Below, piece after piece: positions 33,155-43,200 of a DNA stretch of 64,000 nt. Source of the DNA: Sellimonas caecigallum (GTDB taxonomy: Bacteria > Bacillota > Clostridia > Lachnospirales > Lachnospiraceae); NCBI RefSeq assembly GCF_045038405.1, contig NZ_CP173660.1, forward strand, positions 1,798,001-1,862,000, written 5' to 3'. Every line of letters begins with the position of its first letter. The first letter of the stretch is position 1. The position numbers and the translations under genes are program-made. The notes under the pieces are model-generated. The model was given only the letters and a program-made list of their open reading frames with translations, was not told where the DNA came from and did no database searches.

Positions 33155-33904
33155 ATGGCAGAATTAATCGTATCAAATGTATCAAAATCTTTTGACGGAA
33201 AAAAGATCATAGAAGATGTGTCCATAGAGATACATGACAGGGAACTGGTAAGCCTTCTGGGAGTAAGCGGCGGAGGAAAAACGACGCTTTTCAACGTTAT
33301 TTCCGGTCTGATCCTTCCAGATGCAGGACAAGTATTTCTGGATGGCAAGGAGATCACAGGACAGCCGGGAAAAGTAAGTTATATGCTTCAGAAAGATCTT
33401 CTGCTTCCCTATCGGACAGTAGAGGACAATGTGGCGCTTCCTCTTCTGATCGCGGGAATGAACAAGAAAGAAGCAAGAAAAAAAGTGCAGCCATATTTCG
33501 AGGAATTTGGGCTTTCCGGGACGCAGAAAAAATACCCGGCACAGCTTTCGGGTGGAATGAGGCAAAGAGCTGCCCTTCTGAGAACGTATATGTTCTCAGA
33601 TAAACTGGCTCTTTTGGATGAACCGTTTTCTGCATTGGATACTTTGACAAAGGGAGCCATGCACAAATGGTATCTGGATGTTATGGGGCAGATCCACCTT
33701 TCTACCATCTTTATCACTCACGATATTGATGAGGCCGTGCTTTTGTCAGATCGGATCTATATTCTTGGAGGAAAACCTGGACGCATCGTTGATGAGATCC
33801 GCATTACAGAGCCGAAACCAAGGCGGAAAGACTTTAATCTCACAGGGGAATTCCTGGAGTATAAAAAGCGAATACTTGAAAAAATCGGGAACCCGGAAGC
33901 GTAG
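33155..33904 (+). CDS. thiZ: ABC transporter ATP-binding protein for thiamine precursor
   Basis: A 249-residue ATPase with Walker A GVSGGGKTT, Q-loop MLQKDLLLPY, signature QLSGGMRQRAALLRTY, Walker B LALLDEPFSALD and switch FITHDIDEA. The form is that of NitT/TauT-class ATPases. It closes the riboswitch-controlled operon; a terminator overlaps its stop codon. Confidence 0.92.
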   Translation: MAELIVSNVSKSFDGKKIIEDVSIEIHDRELVSLLGVSGGGKTTLFNVISGLILPDAGQVFLDGKEITGQPGKVSYMLQKDLLLPYRTVEDNVALPLLIAGMNKKEARKKVQPYFEEFGLSGTQKKYPAQLSGGMRQRAALLRTYMFSDKLALLDEPFSALDTLTKGAMHKWYLDVMGQIHLSTIFITHDIDEAVLLSDRIYILGGKPGRIVDEIRITEPKPRRKDFNLTGEFLEYKKRILEKIGNPEA

Positions 33905-33925
33905 AAAAAGCTTCTGGGTTTTACA
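33889..33925 (+). terminator. Terminator of thi transport operon
   Basis: AACCCGGAAGC and GCTTCTGGGTT form an 11-base stem (one G-U pair) around the stop codon, followed by TTTTAC. Confidence 0.75.
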
Positions 33926-34002
33926 GTCTATTAAGCAATATTTAAAAATTTTAAGATTCATTGAATAAAATACAAATAATGATAAAATTCGACAAAGTGG
34001 AC

Positions 34003-34031
34003 TTGACCGTGGTATTGTCTGATGATATTCT
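34003..34031 (+). promoter_or_regulatory. Promoter of polysaccharide deacetylase gene
   Basis: TTGACC and TATTCT are separated by 17 bases. Another possible promoter, TTGAAT-16-TAAAAT, lies at 33961-33988. Confidence 0.5.
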
Positions 34032-34089
34032 CATAGGGACACAAGGGAAAAGTTATTAGATATATACGAAAGAGATGTGGGAAAATCTT

Positions 34090-35526
34090 ATGGAAGAGCG
34101 TGAAAGACAGAGAAGAAGGCAGGCAATACGGAGAAAAAGGCGCAGAAGACAAAGAAGGATCCTTCTTGGAAGTTTTGCTTTGCTTCTCTCTCTGATTCTC
34201 GGAGGTGTGATCTACCTTTACACACATCCCCTGTTTTTGAAAAGCGATGTGGTCAAGGCAGAACTGAATGAAGAATTTGATCCGACAAAAAATGTCCGGT
34301 TTGTATTTGGAGGGAAAAAATCTCAGGTAGAGATACAGACAGACGCCGATTTGTCGAAAGAAGGAGAATATCCGATCACTTACAAATTCCGGGGACAGGA
34401 GAAAAAGGCGATTGTCAAAGTACAGGATACAACACCGCCATCCCTGGAGCTTCAACCTTACACGACAGATATGGCAGAAGAGATCAAGCCGGAGCTGTTC
34501 GTAAAGGAAGTGAAGGATTTCTCCGAGGTAAAAGTGCGATTTAAGGAAGAGCCGGATTTTCAGGAGGCAAAGGAGTATACGGTTTCCATTGTTGCAGAAG
34601 ATGCAAGCGGTAACCAGACGGTCAAGGAGACAAAGCTGATCCGTAAAAAAGATGAAACAAAACCGGAAATACAGGGCATCGAAGACGTGGAAATCCTGCA
34701 GGGAAAGATATTGGATCTTCAGAAAGACGTCACGGTCAAGGACGATATGGATCCGAATCCTTCACTGAGTGTTGACCAGACGGCAGTAGATTTCAACACA
34801 CCCGGCACATATGAGGCAGTCTACAAAGCAAAGGACCGGTCCGGAAATGTAAACGAGATCAAACGTAAGATAGTTGTAAAGGAAAATAAAGAATTCAATC
34901 AAAAGATTGTGTATCTGACATTTGACGACGGCCCTTCAGACAATACAGAAAAGATAATTGATATTCTTGATGAATACAATGCCAAGGCGACGTTCTTTGT
35001 GACAGGAAACAACAAAAAGAAAAATGATCTGATCACGAAAGCGCACAAGAAAGGACATGCCATCGGACTTCATACATACACTCACGACTACGCGTCTGTG
35101 TACTCTTCTTTGGATGCATACTTTTCAGATCTTCAGAAGATTTCCGATATGGTAGAAAGTTTGACCGGAGAGAAATCAAAGCTGATCCGATTCCCGGGAG
35201 GCTCCAGCAACACTATCAGCGCTCATTACACAAAAGGGATCATGACGGAGATCACAAAGAAGGTCCAGGAACAAGGATATCAGTATTTTGACTGGAACTG
35301 TGACTCTACAGATGCGAGCGGCAATCATGTTCCGGTGGAAAAGCTCGTAGCCAATGCCACATCGGGTAAGGGCAATCACATTAATATTCTGATGCACGAT
35401 ACGGATGCAAAAGATACGACTGTAAAAGCACTCCCAAAAATCATCGAGCATTACAGGGCACAGGGATATGTATTTAAAGCTCTGACTGTAGATTCCTACG
35501 CCCCTCATCATCATGTAAATAATTAA
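34090..35526 (+). CDS. Membrane-anchored polysaccharide deacetylase with Ig-like domains
   Basis: A 478-residue protein: a very basic N-terminus, one membrane segment (about 25-45), two or three Ig-like (DUF5011-type) modules with DTTPPSLELQ and DETKPEIQGIEDVEI, and a NodB-type carbohydrate esterase family 4 domain from about 280. Catalytic motifs are TFDDGPS, HTYTHDY, RFPGGSS, DWNCDS and LMHDTD. It faces the wall and probably deacetylates GlcNAc or MurNAc of peptidoglycan, which can give lysozyme resistance. The start is 34090 or 34075; neither ribosome site is strong. It is a single-gene unit. Confidence 0.9.
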   Translation: MEERERQRRRQAIRRKRRRRQRRILLGSFALLLSLILGGVIYLYTHPLFLKSDVVKAELNEEFDPTKNVRFVFGGKKSQVEIQTDADLSKEGEYPITYKFRGQEKKAIVKVQDTTPPSLELQPYTTDMAEEIKPELFVKEVKDFSEVKVRFKEEPDFQEAKEYTVSIVAEDASGNQTVKETKLIRKKDETKPEIQGIEDVEILQGKILDLQKDVTVKDDMDPNPSLSVDQTAVDFNTPGTYEAVYKAKDRSGNVNEIKRKIVVKENKEFNQKIVYLTFDDGPSDNTEKIIDILDEYNAKATFFVTGNNKKKNDLITKAHKKGHAIGLHTYTHDYASVYSSLDAYFSDLQKISDMVESLTGEKSKLIRFPGGSSNTISAHYTKGIMTEITKKVQEQGYQYFDWNCDSTDASGNHVPVEKLVANATSGKGNHINILMHDTDAKDTTVKALPKIIEHYRAQGYVFKALTVDSYAPHHHVNN

Positions 35527-35529
35527 GTT

Positions 35530-35568
35530 ACCGGATAGGAGATCAGAAAAATCTCCTATCCTTTTTTG
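35530..35568. terminator. Bidirectional terminator between deacetylase and treR
   Basis: GGATAGGAGAT pairs with ATCTCCTATCC around CAGAAAA and is followed by six Ts. It overlaps the end of the minus-strand treR gene. Confidence 0.85.
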
Positions 35569-36281
35569 CGTGCCGCAACATCCAGGAAGCGAAAATAGTC
35601 CGGACGATGCCGGGACTGTGTGTATTCAAACAGGATCCCGTTATCATCGTATGTCTGGCTTGTGACGACGGCCAGACAGTTGTAATCTTTCAGATCCAGA
35701 TATTTTTCGTCTACCTGGGTCATCTTCTCAACAGTTATTGAGCGCTTACTTGTGGAAATAGTAAGGTGCAGATCATTTTCCAAATAAGCATAGATGGAAG
35801 AGGCAGCAATCTCCGGTGTTAATCCATTTGTAAGTTCCGTACGGAAATAGTTATGGTCGAGGATCAGAGGGATATCGTCCAGGTAACGAAGCCTCTGAAT
35901 GTAATAAAGAAGCGTTCCCTCTGGAAATCCGGTTTTCCGTGCGATATTGGCATCGGCTGTCAGCTCGGAAAACTGCAGTACTTTTGTAAAGGGTTTCTTT
36001 TTGTTCCGAAGGGCGGATTCGTGGAAGGATTCGATTCCGCCCACGGTAAATGCTGTCTGCTCGATAGGCTGAAAGATATTCCGCACACCTTTGCCGTGCA
36101 TGGGCTTTACATAGCCATCCGCAGTGAGTTCGGAAAGGGCGCGGCGGATGGTGTTGCGGGAACAGTTGTATTCCTTTACGAGCATATGTTCAGATGGGAG
36201 CAGAGCCTGATATGAGAAAGTTTCGTCTTCTATTTTCCGCTTTAAATCTTTGTATATACAGTCGTACTTTGCTTTTGGCAT
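35556..36281 (-). CDS. treR: Trehalose operon repressor, GntR/UTRA family
   Basis: A 241-residue regulator beginning MPKAKYDCIYKDLKRKIEDE, with a winged helix (LPSEHMLVKEYNCSRNTIRRALSELTADGYV) and a UTRA effector domain. TreR proteins of this type sense trehalose-6-phosphate. The start at 36281 follows AAGGAGTGGATAGA; the open frame runs 31 codons further up without a ribosome site. It is divergent from treP-treC with palindromes in between, one of which lies in its own leader, indicating autoregulation. Confidence 0.92.
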   Translation of the reverse strand: MPKAKYDCIYKDLKRKIEDETFSYQALLPSEHMLVKEYNCSRNTIRRALSELTADGYVKPMHGKGVRNIFQPIEQTAFTVGGIESFHESALRNKKKPFTKVLQFSELTADANIARKTGFPEGTLLYYIQRLRYLDDIPLILDHNYFRTELTNGLTPEIAASSIYAYLENDLHLTISTSKRSITVEKMTQVDEKYLDLKDYNCLAVVTSQTYDDNGILFEYTQSRHRPDYFRFLDVAARKKG

Positions 36282-36298
36282 TTCTATCCACTCCTTCT

Positions 36299-36308
36299 TG
36301 TTTAAACA
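36299..36308. promoter_or_regulatory. TreR operator, site 1
   Basis: The palindrome TGTTTAAACA lies in the treR leader, 17 bases upstream of its start. It matches site 2 exactly. Confidence 0.65.
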
Positions 36309-36367
36309 TCTTTTCTTTATATTATAAAGAGTAAAAAAAAAGAAAGCAAGTATTTTCACACAGCTTC

Positions 36368-36412
36368 TTGACATGTTTAAACAAGCATGGTATATTTAAG
36401 TTGTTCAAACAA
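36368..36412 (+). promoter_or_regulatory. treP promoter with two TreR operators
   Basis: TTGACA (36368) and TATATT (36391) are separated by 17 bases. TGTTTAAACA at 36375-36384 fills the spacer and TTGTTCAAACAA at 36401-36412 covers the predicted transcript start. Repressor bound at both would block RNA polymerase. Confidence 0.75.
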
Positions 36413-36446
36413 GTTCGGAAAAAGAAAGAGTAAAGGAGAGAGAAGA

Positions 36447-38408
36447 ATGGCGAAATACGAAAATGACGTGAAGCAGCTTCTTACACTGATCGGCGGAAAA
36501 GAAAATATTCAGGCTGTATCACACTGTATGACGAGAATGCGCTTCGTACTTGTTGATCCAAAGAAAGCGGATGAGAAAGCGATCGAGGAGATCCCGTCTG
36601 TGAAAGGGACATTTACACAGGCAGGACAGTATCAGGTCATCATTGGGAATGACGTATCTGTCTTTTACAACGAGTTTACTTCCTATGCAGGTATTGAAGG
36701 AGTAAGCAAAGATGCTGCAAAGGCAGCGGCAAAGACCAATCAGAATCTTGCACAGAAAATTATGGGTGCGCTTGGCGAGATTTTCGCACCGCTCATCCCG
36801 GCCCTGATCTGCGGAGGTTTGATCCTGGGATTTAGGAACGTGATAGGAGAGATCAATTTTTTTAACAATGGCAAACAAAGTCTTGCGGATTTGTATCCTT
36901 TCTGGCAGGGGACATATGATTTCCTGTGGCTCATCGGCGAAGCGGTATTTCATCTGCTGCCGGTAGGTATCGTATGGTCCATCACAAAGAAGATGGGAAC
37001 GACCCAGATCCTCGGAATTATTCTTGGGCTTACTCTTGTATCTCCGCAGCTCCTCAACGGGTTTAGTGTGGCAGATACACCTGCATCAGAGATTCCGGTA
37101 TGGGATTTTGGCTTTGCGCAGGTAGATATGATCGGATACCAGGGACAGGTCATCGCAGCTATGATGGCAGGATTCGTCCTCGTCTATCTGGAAAAATTCT
37201 TTAAAAAGCATTGTCCTGAAGTTGTCAGTATGATCGTTGTACCTTTTTGTTCCCTTGTTCCGGCGGTTATTATCGCACACACCGTAGTAGGACCGATTGG
37301 ATGGAAGATCGGCGATGCCATTGCAAGTGTTGTTTACGGCGGACTCATGTCTGATTTTGGATGGCTGTTCGCAGGAGTCTTCGGACTTTTATATGCGCCG
37401 GTTGTTATGACAGGTCTGCATCATATGACAAATGCCATCGATACGCAGCTTGTAAATACTTACGACGGCACCATTCTTTGGCCGATGATCGCACTTTCCA
37501 ACATTGCCCAGGGATCCAGTGTTCTTGCCATGTCCATTCTTCAGAAGAAAAATGAAAGAGCACAGCAGGTCAATATACCAGCATGTATCTCTTGTTACCT
37601 TGGAGTAACAGAACCGGCTCTTTTTGGTGTCAATCTGAAATATGTATTTCCGCTCATCTGCGGAATGATCGGATCTGCGATCGCGGCTATGATCTCCGTT
37701 GGATCCGGTGTTATGGCTCTCAGCATCGGTGTAGGGGGACTTCCGGGTATTATTTCCATCAAACCGGAGTTTTATGTACAGTTTTTGATCGCGATGGCAG
37801 TTGCCATTGTAGTGCCGTTCACACTTACCTTTATCGTGGGAAGCAGGAAACTTTCCGCAAAGGAGCGAGGCACTGCGAAATCAGAAAGCAAAACAGAAGT
37901 CAAAGCAGAAAAAATTGAAACAGAACAGATAGAGACAGAAAATACTGAAACGGAAAAGGGAGTCAAAGCGATTTTAAGCGGAAAAGTGATTCCGATCGAG
38001 GAAGTAGATGACAATGTATTTTCACAAAAGATCATGGGCGATGGTGTTGCCATCGAACCGACCGACACAACTGTAGTGGCGCCATCTGACGCAGAAGTGG
38101 CTATCGTCATGGCAGATACAGGACACGCCTGTGGACTGACACTGGGAAATGGCATGGAACTATTGATCCATGTCGGCATTGATACCGTAGATATGGGAGG
38201 AGATGGTTTTGAGCTTCTCGTATCCCAGGGAGATAAAGTATCAGCAGGCACTCCGCTGATCCGTTTTGATCCGGAAAAGATACGGGCAGCAGGACACCCG
38301 ACAACGACAATGCTCATTGTTACCGGGGAAGGAAGTGCCAAGAATATTAAAATGAAAGCAGGTATGACGGCGGAGGCTGCGAAAACTACCGTCATCTCAT
38401 TTGAATAG
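36447..38408 (+). CDS. treP: Trehalose-specific PTS enzyme IIBCA
   Basis: A 653-residue membrane protein that imports and phosphorylates trehalose. The N-terminal IIB domain has its phosphocysteine in VSHCMTRMRF (about 28), the IIC domain spans about 100-470 with ten or so segments and GLHHMTNAID and GVTEPALFG, and a C-terminal IIA domain after a Glu/Lys linker has its phosphohistidine in ELLIHVGIDTV (about 575). The start at 36447 follows AAAGGAGAGAGAAG. Having IIA fused means it needs only HPr and enzyme I from elsewhere. Confidence 0.95.
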   Translation: MAKYENDVKQLLTLIGGKENIQAVSHCMTRMRFVLVDPKKADEKAIEEIPSVKGTFTQAGQYQVIIGNDVSVFYNEFTSYAGIEGVSKDAAKAAAKTNQNLAQKIMGALGEIFAPLIPALICGGLILGFRNVIGEINFFNNGKQSLADLYPFWQGTYDFLWLIGEAVFHLLPVGIVWSITKKMGTTQILGIILGLTLVSPQLLNGFSVADTPASEIPVWDFGFAQVDMIGYQGQVIAAMMAGFVLVYLEKFFKKHCPEVVSMIVVPFCSLVPAVIIAHTVVGPIGWKIGDAIASVVYGGLMSDFGWLFAGVFGLLYAPVVMTGLHHMTNAIDTQLVNTYDGTILWPMIALSNIAQGSSVLAMSILQKKNERAQQVNIPACISCYLGVTEPALFGVNLKYVFPLICGMIGSAIAAMISVGSGVMALSIGVGGLPGIISIKPEFYVQFLIAMAVAIVVPFTLTFIVGSRKLSAKERGTAKSESKTEVKAEKIETEQIETENTETEKGVKAILSGKVIPIEEVDDNVFSQKIMGDGVAIEPTDTTVVAPSDAEVAIVMADTGHACGLTLGNGMELLIHVGIDTVDMGGDGFELLVSQGDKVSAGTPLIRFDPEKIRAAGHPTTTMLIVTGEGSAKNIKMKAGMTAEAAKTTVISFE

Positions 38409-38434
38409 GACATAACAAAGAAAGGAAGAACGAG

Positions 38435-40105
38435 ATGAAAACTGCAGATTTCAGAAAAAGTACGGTGTATCAGATTTACCCGAAATCATTTTACGACAGC
38501 AACGGCGATGGACTCGGCGATCTGAGAGGAATCATCGGGAAGCTTGATTACATCAAAGAATTGGGCGTAGATTATATCTGGATGACGCCGTTCTTCGTAT
38601 CCCCTCAAAATGACAATGGATACGACGTGGAGGATTATTATAATATAGATCCGCGTTACGGCACGATGGAGGATGTGGAAGAACTGATCCGGGAAGCAGA
38701 TAAAAGAGGAATCAGACTTATGTTTGACATGGTTTTCAACCATGTATCCAGCCATCATATCTGGTTTCGGAAGGCACTTGAGGGTGATCCGTATTACAAG
38801 GACTTCTTTTTCTTCCGGAAAGGGAAAGAAAACGGGGAACCACCTACCAACTGGGAAAGTAAATTCGGAGGAAATGCCTGGAAGTATGTAGAAAAATTTG
38901 ATGAATACTATCTGCATCTTTTTGATGTGTCTCAGCCTGATCTGAATTGGGACAATGAAAATGTGAGAAAAGAAGTACAGAAAGTAGTCAGATTCTGGAT
39001 GGAAAAAGGAGTCAAAGGTTTTCGGTTTGATGTGGTCAACCTGATCAGCAAAGAGCGGTTTGAAGACGATCATCAAGGGGATGGAAGAAGATTTTATACC
39101 GACGGGCCGAATATCCATAAATATTTAAAAGAGCTTCACGAAATGACGTTCGGAAATGACACAGAGATCGTGACAGTTGGAGAAATGTCCAGCACATCCA
39201 TTGATAACTGTTATCAGTACGCAGGAGAAGATACGAAGGAGCTGTCCATGGTATTTAGTTTCCACCATCTGAAAGTGGACTTCATGGGGAATGAAAAATG
39301 GGTACTTGTACCTGCAGATTTCCAGAAACTCAAACGGATTCTTTTTGAATGGCAGACGAAAATGGCGGAACATCATGCGTGGAATGCGGTTTTCTGGTGC
39401 AATCACGACCAGCCGAGAGTCGTCTCCAGATTCGGAAACGAAGGCACATACTGGAAAGAATCTGCTAAGATGCTGGCAACGATCATCCACATGTTGAGGG
39501 GAACGCCGTACATTTATCAGGGAGAGGAGATCGGTATGACCAATGCGGGATTTACGGATATTTCTCAGTATCGTGATGTGGAAAGCTTAAACCATTTCCG
39601 GATCCTTCAGGAGAAAGGACTTACCGAGTCCGATGCATATCGGATCCTTCAGATCCATTCCAGAGACAACAGCCGTACGCCGATGCAGTGGGATGAGACA
39701 AAACATGCGGGATTTGTAGCTGGTGGATCAGAAGCTGAGCCATGGATATCTGTAAATCCGAACTATGTGTCCATCAATGCAGCACAGCAGCTGGAGGATG
39801 AGGATTCCATTTTCCATTATTATAAGCAATTGATCAGGATCAGAAAAGATCTGGATGTTGTGGCATATGGAAGTATCGTTCCGCTGGCAGAAGAACATCC
39901 GTCCATCTTTGCATATGAAAGAGCATACAAAGACGAACATATGCTGGTAGTAAATAATTTTTACGGCAAAGAGACGCAGTGGAAGACGGATATTGACCTG
40001 ACAGGATACGAATGCATTCTCGGAAACTATGACAACCACTCGGCTCCGGAAAATGGGGAATGGAACTTAAAGCCATATGAATCGATGATCTGGTATAAAC
40101 AGTAG
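38435..40105 (+). CDS. treC: Alpha,alpha-phosphotrehalase (GH13)
   Basis: A 556-residue alpha-amylase-family enzyme that splits trehalose-6-phosphate to glucose and glucose-6-phosphate in the cytosol. GH13 regions are DMVFNHVSSHH, GFRFDVVNLI (nucleophile Asp), VGEMSS (acid Glu) and FWCNHDQPR. The start DFRKSTVYQIYPKSFYDSNGDGLGDLRG is typical of TreC/oligo-1,6-glucosidase proteins; the call as TreC rests on the treP and treR context. It ends at a strong terminator. Confidence 0.94.
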   Translation: MKTADFRKSTVYQIYPKSFYDSNGDGLGDLRGIIGKLDYIKELGVDYIWMTPFFVSPQNDNGYDVEDYYNIDPRYGTMEDVEELIREADKRGIRLMFDMVFNHVSSHHIWFRKALEGDPYYKDFFFFRKGKENGEPPTNWESKFGGNAWKYVEKFDEYYLHLFDVSQPDLNWDNENVRKEVQKVVRFWMEKGVKGFRFDVVNLISKERFEDDHQGDGRRFYTDGPNIHKYLKELHEMTFGNDTEIVTVGEMSSTSIDNCYQYAGEDTKELSMVFSFHHLKVDFMGNEKWVLVPADFQKLKRILFEWQTKMAEHHAWNAVFWCNHDQPRVVSRFGNEGTYWKESAKMLATIIHMLRGTPYIYQGEEIGMTNAGFTDISQYRDVESLNHFRILQEKGLTESDAYRILQIHSRDNSRTPMQWDETKHAGFVAGGSEAEPWISVNPNYVSINAAQQLEDEDSIFHYYKQLIRIRKDLDVVAYGSIVPLAEEHPSIFAYERAYKDEHMLVVNNFYGKETQWKTDIDLTGYECILGNYDNHSAPENGEWNLKPYESMIWYKQ

Positions 40106-40124
40106 GACAGACAGATAGCAAAAG

Positions 40125-40170
40125 AAGCCATATATGTTTGCAGGAAATGCAGACATGTGTGGCTTTTTTT
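40125..40170 (+). terminator. Terminator of the trehalose operon
   Basis: AAGCCATATATGTTTGCA pairs with TGCAGACATGTGTGGCTT through three small mismatches and is followed by seven Ts. Confidence 0.9.
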
Positions 40171-40219
40171 GGCTGTGTGCGGAAGTCCGTGGAGCTATGT
40201 TTTTTCCAGTAATCTCATA

Positions 40220-40248
40220 TTGTTCCCAATGCACAAAACAGGTACAAT
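40220..40248 (+). promoter_or_regulatory. Promoter of the giant protease gene
   Basis: TTGTTC and TACAAT are separated by 17 bases. A transcript from about 40255 would exclude start codons further upstream and leaves a leader of about 43 bases. Confidence 0.6.
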
Positions 40249-40297
40249 GGTTTGGGTCAAAAAACGACCGATATTAAGGAAAGGATTGAAGTCAGAT

Positions 40298-43200
40298 ATG
40301 AGAACAATGAGAGTACTGTTGACTGCAGTTATGTTGTGCAGTTTTTTATTGACAGGTACGAAATCGAATGCGGCGGATGTGTCTGGGATAGAGATTTCCG
40401 CCTCATCTCGATTCATCAGAAAAGGAGAGGAAACGGACCTCACATTTTCTCTGAAAGGATATTCTGATATAGAAGATGGGATCAATGTATTAAAGGGAGC
40501 CCTGGAGTATGATACGGACGTTTTTGAGGCAGTTTCTCAAGAAAACTTTGAGACGGCAAATTCGTGGGAGAAGCTGTTTTATAATCCAAGAAACGGACAG
40601 TTTGTGCTGATCAACAAAGGCGGAAGCATGCGCGAAGAGTCGGTATTTAGCGTGCGTCTTGTGGCCAGACAGTCCATACCGGCCAAGGAGACATCTGTCA
40701 CTGTCCGAGATCTCTCTGTTTCAGAGGGAAGAGAAGACATAGATTTATCGGATGTGTCCTTTTCCCTGTCTGCGGTTTCTGAGCTGCCATGGCAGTCAAC
40801 GGAGGGAGAGGACGGAAATCTGGAGGATAAGGGAAACGACAGTGTACAAACAGGGGACAGCCTGGCGGGAATTTTTCCCGTAGCGGGAGTATTTCTCGGT
40901 TCTGCAGTTCTTATAGGAGTTGTTCTTTTTCGAAAAAGAATGGGAAAGTTTTCAGGAAAGAAAAAGATTCTGATGGGGGTCATTGTCTGTACTGGTGTAG
41001 TGCTCCTATCAGCAGGAGGCATCTATGCGTTTGCAGGGAAAGGAGACTTGGACAATGACGGGGATACAGACTATACGGATGTGGAACTTTTGGAGAAGCA
41101 TTTGATCGGACTTAAGCTGCTGCCAGATAAAGGGAGAAGAGGAGCTGATATGAATGCAGACGGAACGCTGACAGTTACAGATCTTTCTTTACTGATCCGC
41201 AAGATTGAAAAGTCTGTAGACTATGAAGTAAAACTCTCCTCTGCCATGGAACGGTTTCATTACGAGAAAAAAGAAGAGATCCAACTTCGGTTCCAGGCGG
41301 ATGTATCGTATGGCACTTTGATCGAAAAAGTAACGGTCAATGGAGAGGAATACGAAGCGGAAAGGGAGGAAGGAAGCGCTGTATATCACATCAATGTAGA
41401 AACAGGCGATAATTCCGGTGTGAAAGAATTTCATATTACGGAAGTATGGCTGGAAGGCGGACAGAAAGTAAAGACAGATTACACGGAAAAGATTGACGTC
41501 CTGAAGGAAGAGCCGGCGGCAGAGGCGTTTTTGGCGGAGGAACTAACGGACACAGCTCAGATGAAAATTTCTTTTGATCTGAAAGACGCCGATTTGGCTC
41601 TAACCCACGCAGAGATGAAAGTGATAAAAGATTTGGATGGAACTTTGATTGTTTCGAAAAAACTGAAAGCGGGGCATCATCAGTTTGTGCTGGATTTAGA
41701 AGAAGACACAGTATATAAAGTACACATCGCAGGATACTATGACAGAGCGACCGGAAAACTGCCATCGGAAGACAGTTATAGAGGAAGCTTCACTGCTGAA
41801 AAAGAAATACAGCTTAACCTGGAATACAGTTTTACTTTCAGCAGTCTGAAAGCTGCTCTGGAAGACGGAACTTTGACAGACAGATTCAGCAGGAATCAGC
41901 CGGTTACCTTGACATTTGAAAGTGGTAATGCCACCAGATTCATGCCGGAGAGCGCTGTGGTCAATGGGAAAGTTTACCCGGTTGTTCAGAAAGATCAAGG
42001 CTACACTGTTACTTTAGGAGGATTTGACAAGATTGGGAATACCCAGATAAGGGTAGAGCAGATCATCCTGGAAAATGGAAAGTCTTTCCGTATCAGCGAC
42101 AACAATGAGATCAACATCATGATTCTAAAGGAGACGCCTAAGGTCTACGATTTTTCTGTGAAAGAGGATGCCGAAAACAACCAGTTTGAGGTGGCGTTTC
42201 GTCTGACAGATCCAGATGGAACCCTTTCAGGACACAAAGTACGGATCCAAAATGTGAAGGGAGATGTGGTCGGAGAGCAGGAATTTCGTAAGATCCACCT
42301 GGACAATGAGCTGTTTGAAGAAGCAATCACACTGTCGGATAGAAGTCTGACAACGGAATATACGGTACAGATTACGGCAGACTGTGATCTCACGGAAGAC
42401 GGAACAGAACAGGAGGAAGGAAAGATCCTGGCAGAAAAAACGGTAAAAGCAGAGCCGAGAGTTCAGATTGCGGACGGAAGGGCAAGTACGCTCTATGCCG
42501 AAAAAGGAGAAAATACAGAACTTTTTTATGGGGTGGAACACAACATAGAAAGCGGGATCACAGCTTTTGTGGTCGACAATCTGGAAGTGCATCCGAAGCA
42601 GCAACAGGATGGAACATGGAAAGTATCGGTTCCCGCACCTCTTCAGGCGGGGGTACACGCATTTGCGCTATCGCAGGTAGTATTTAGAGATGGCATGGAA
42701 GTCAGCGCAAAGTATGAGACACAAGTGGAGGTACTGAAAGATATTCCTGCAGTAGAGAATGTCGTATGCAGCAAGACGGCAGAAAATGAGTTACATGTTC
42801 AGCTGGAACTTTTGGATCCGGATCACGCGCTTCAGGATGCACGGGTGCAGATTAAAGAGGAAGGAGGGAAAATCCTTTTGAATGAATCTGTGACTGGATC
42901 AGAGAGCACGGTATCCACGGCCTTGACAGCAATGGAAAGCTACATAATCACTGTAACAGCGGATTACGACAGAGATACCAATACCATAGAAAATCAGTCC
43001 AATGAATATAAGAACGAGATACTTTATACAGAAAAAGTATACGCTTCAAGAGATGCCCTGGAGTTCAAAGATATCACAGCGGAAAAACTGTACTATCACG
43101 GTATAAACGGCAGAGAAGAAGTCCGAGTTTTGGATATTACAGAAGGGCTTCCGAAAGATACGGACCGTTATTTTGCGATGATCGAGATGGAGAACATGCC

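Noticed and set aside
31980..33185. 401-residue minus-strand ORF opposite thiY
   Set aside because: ThiY signature and lipobox are clear on the plus strand and the minus frame matches no family.
40157..40297. Extended N-terminus for the giant protease from 40157
   Set aside because: That start lies inside the trehalose terminator and upstream of the predicted promoter; the signal peptide begins at 40298.
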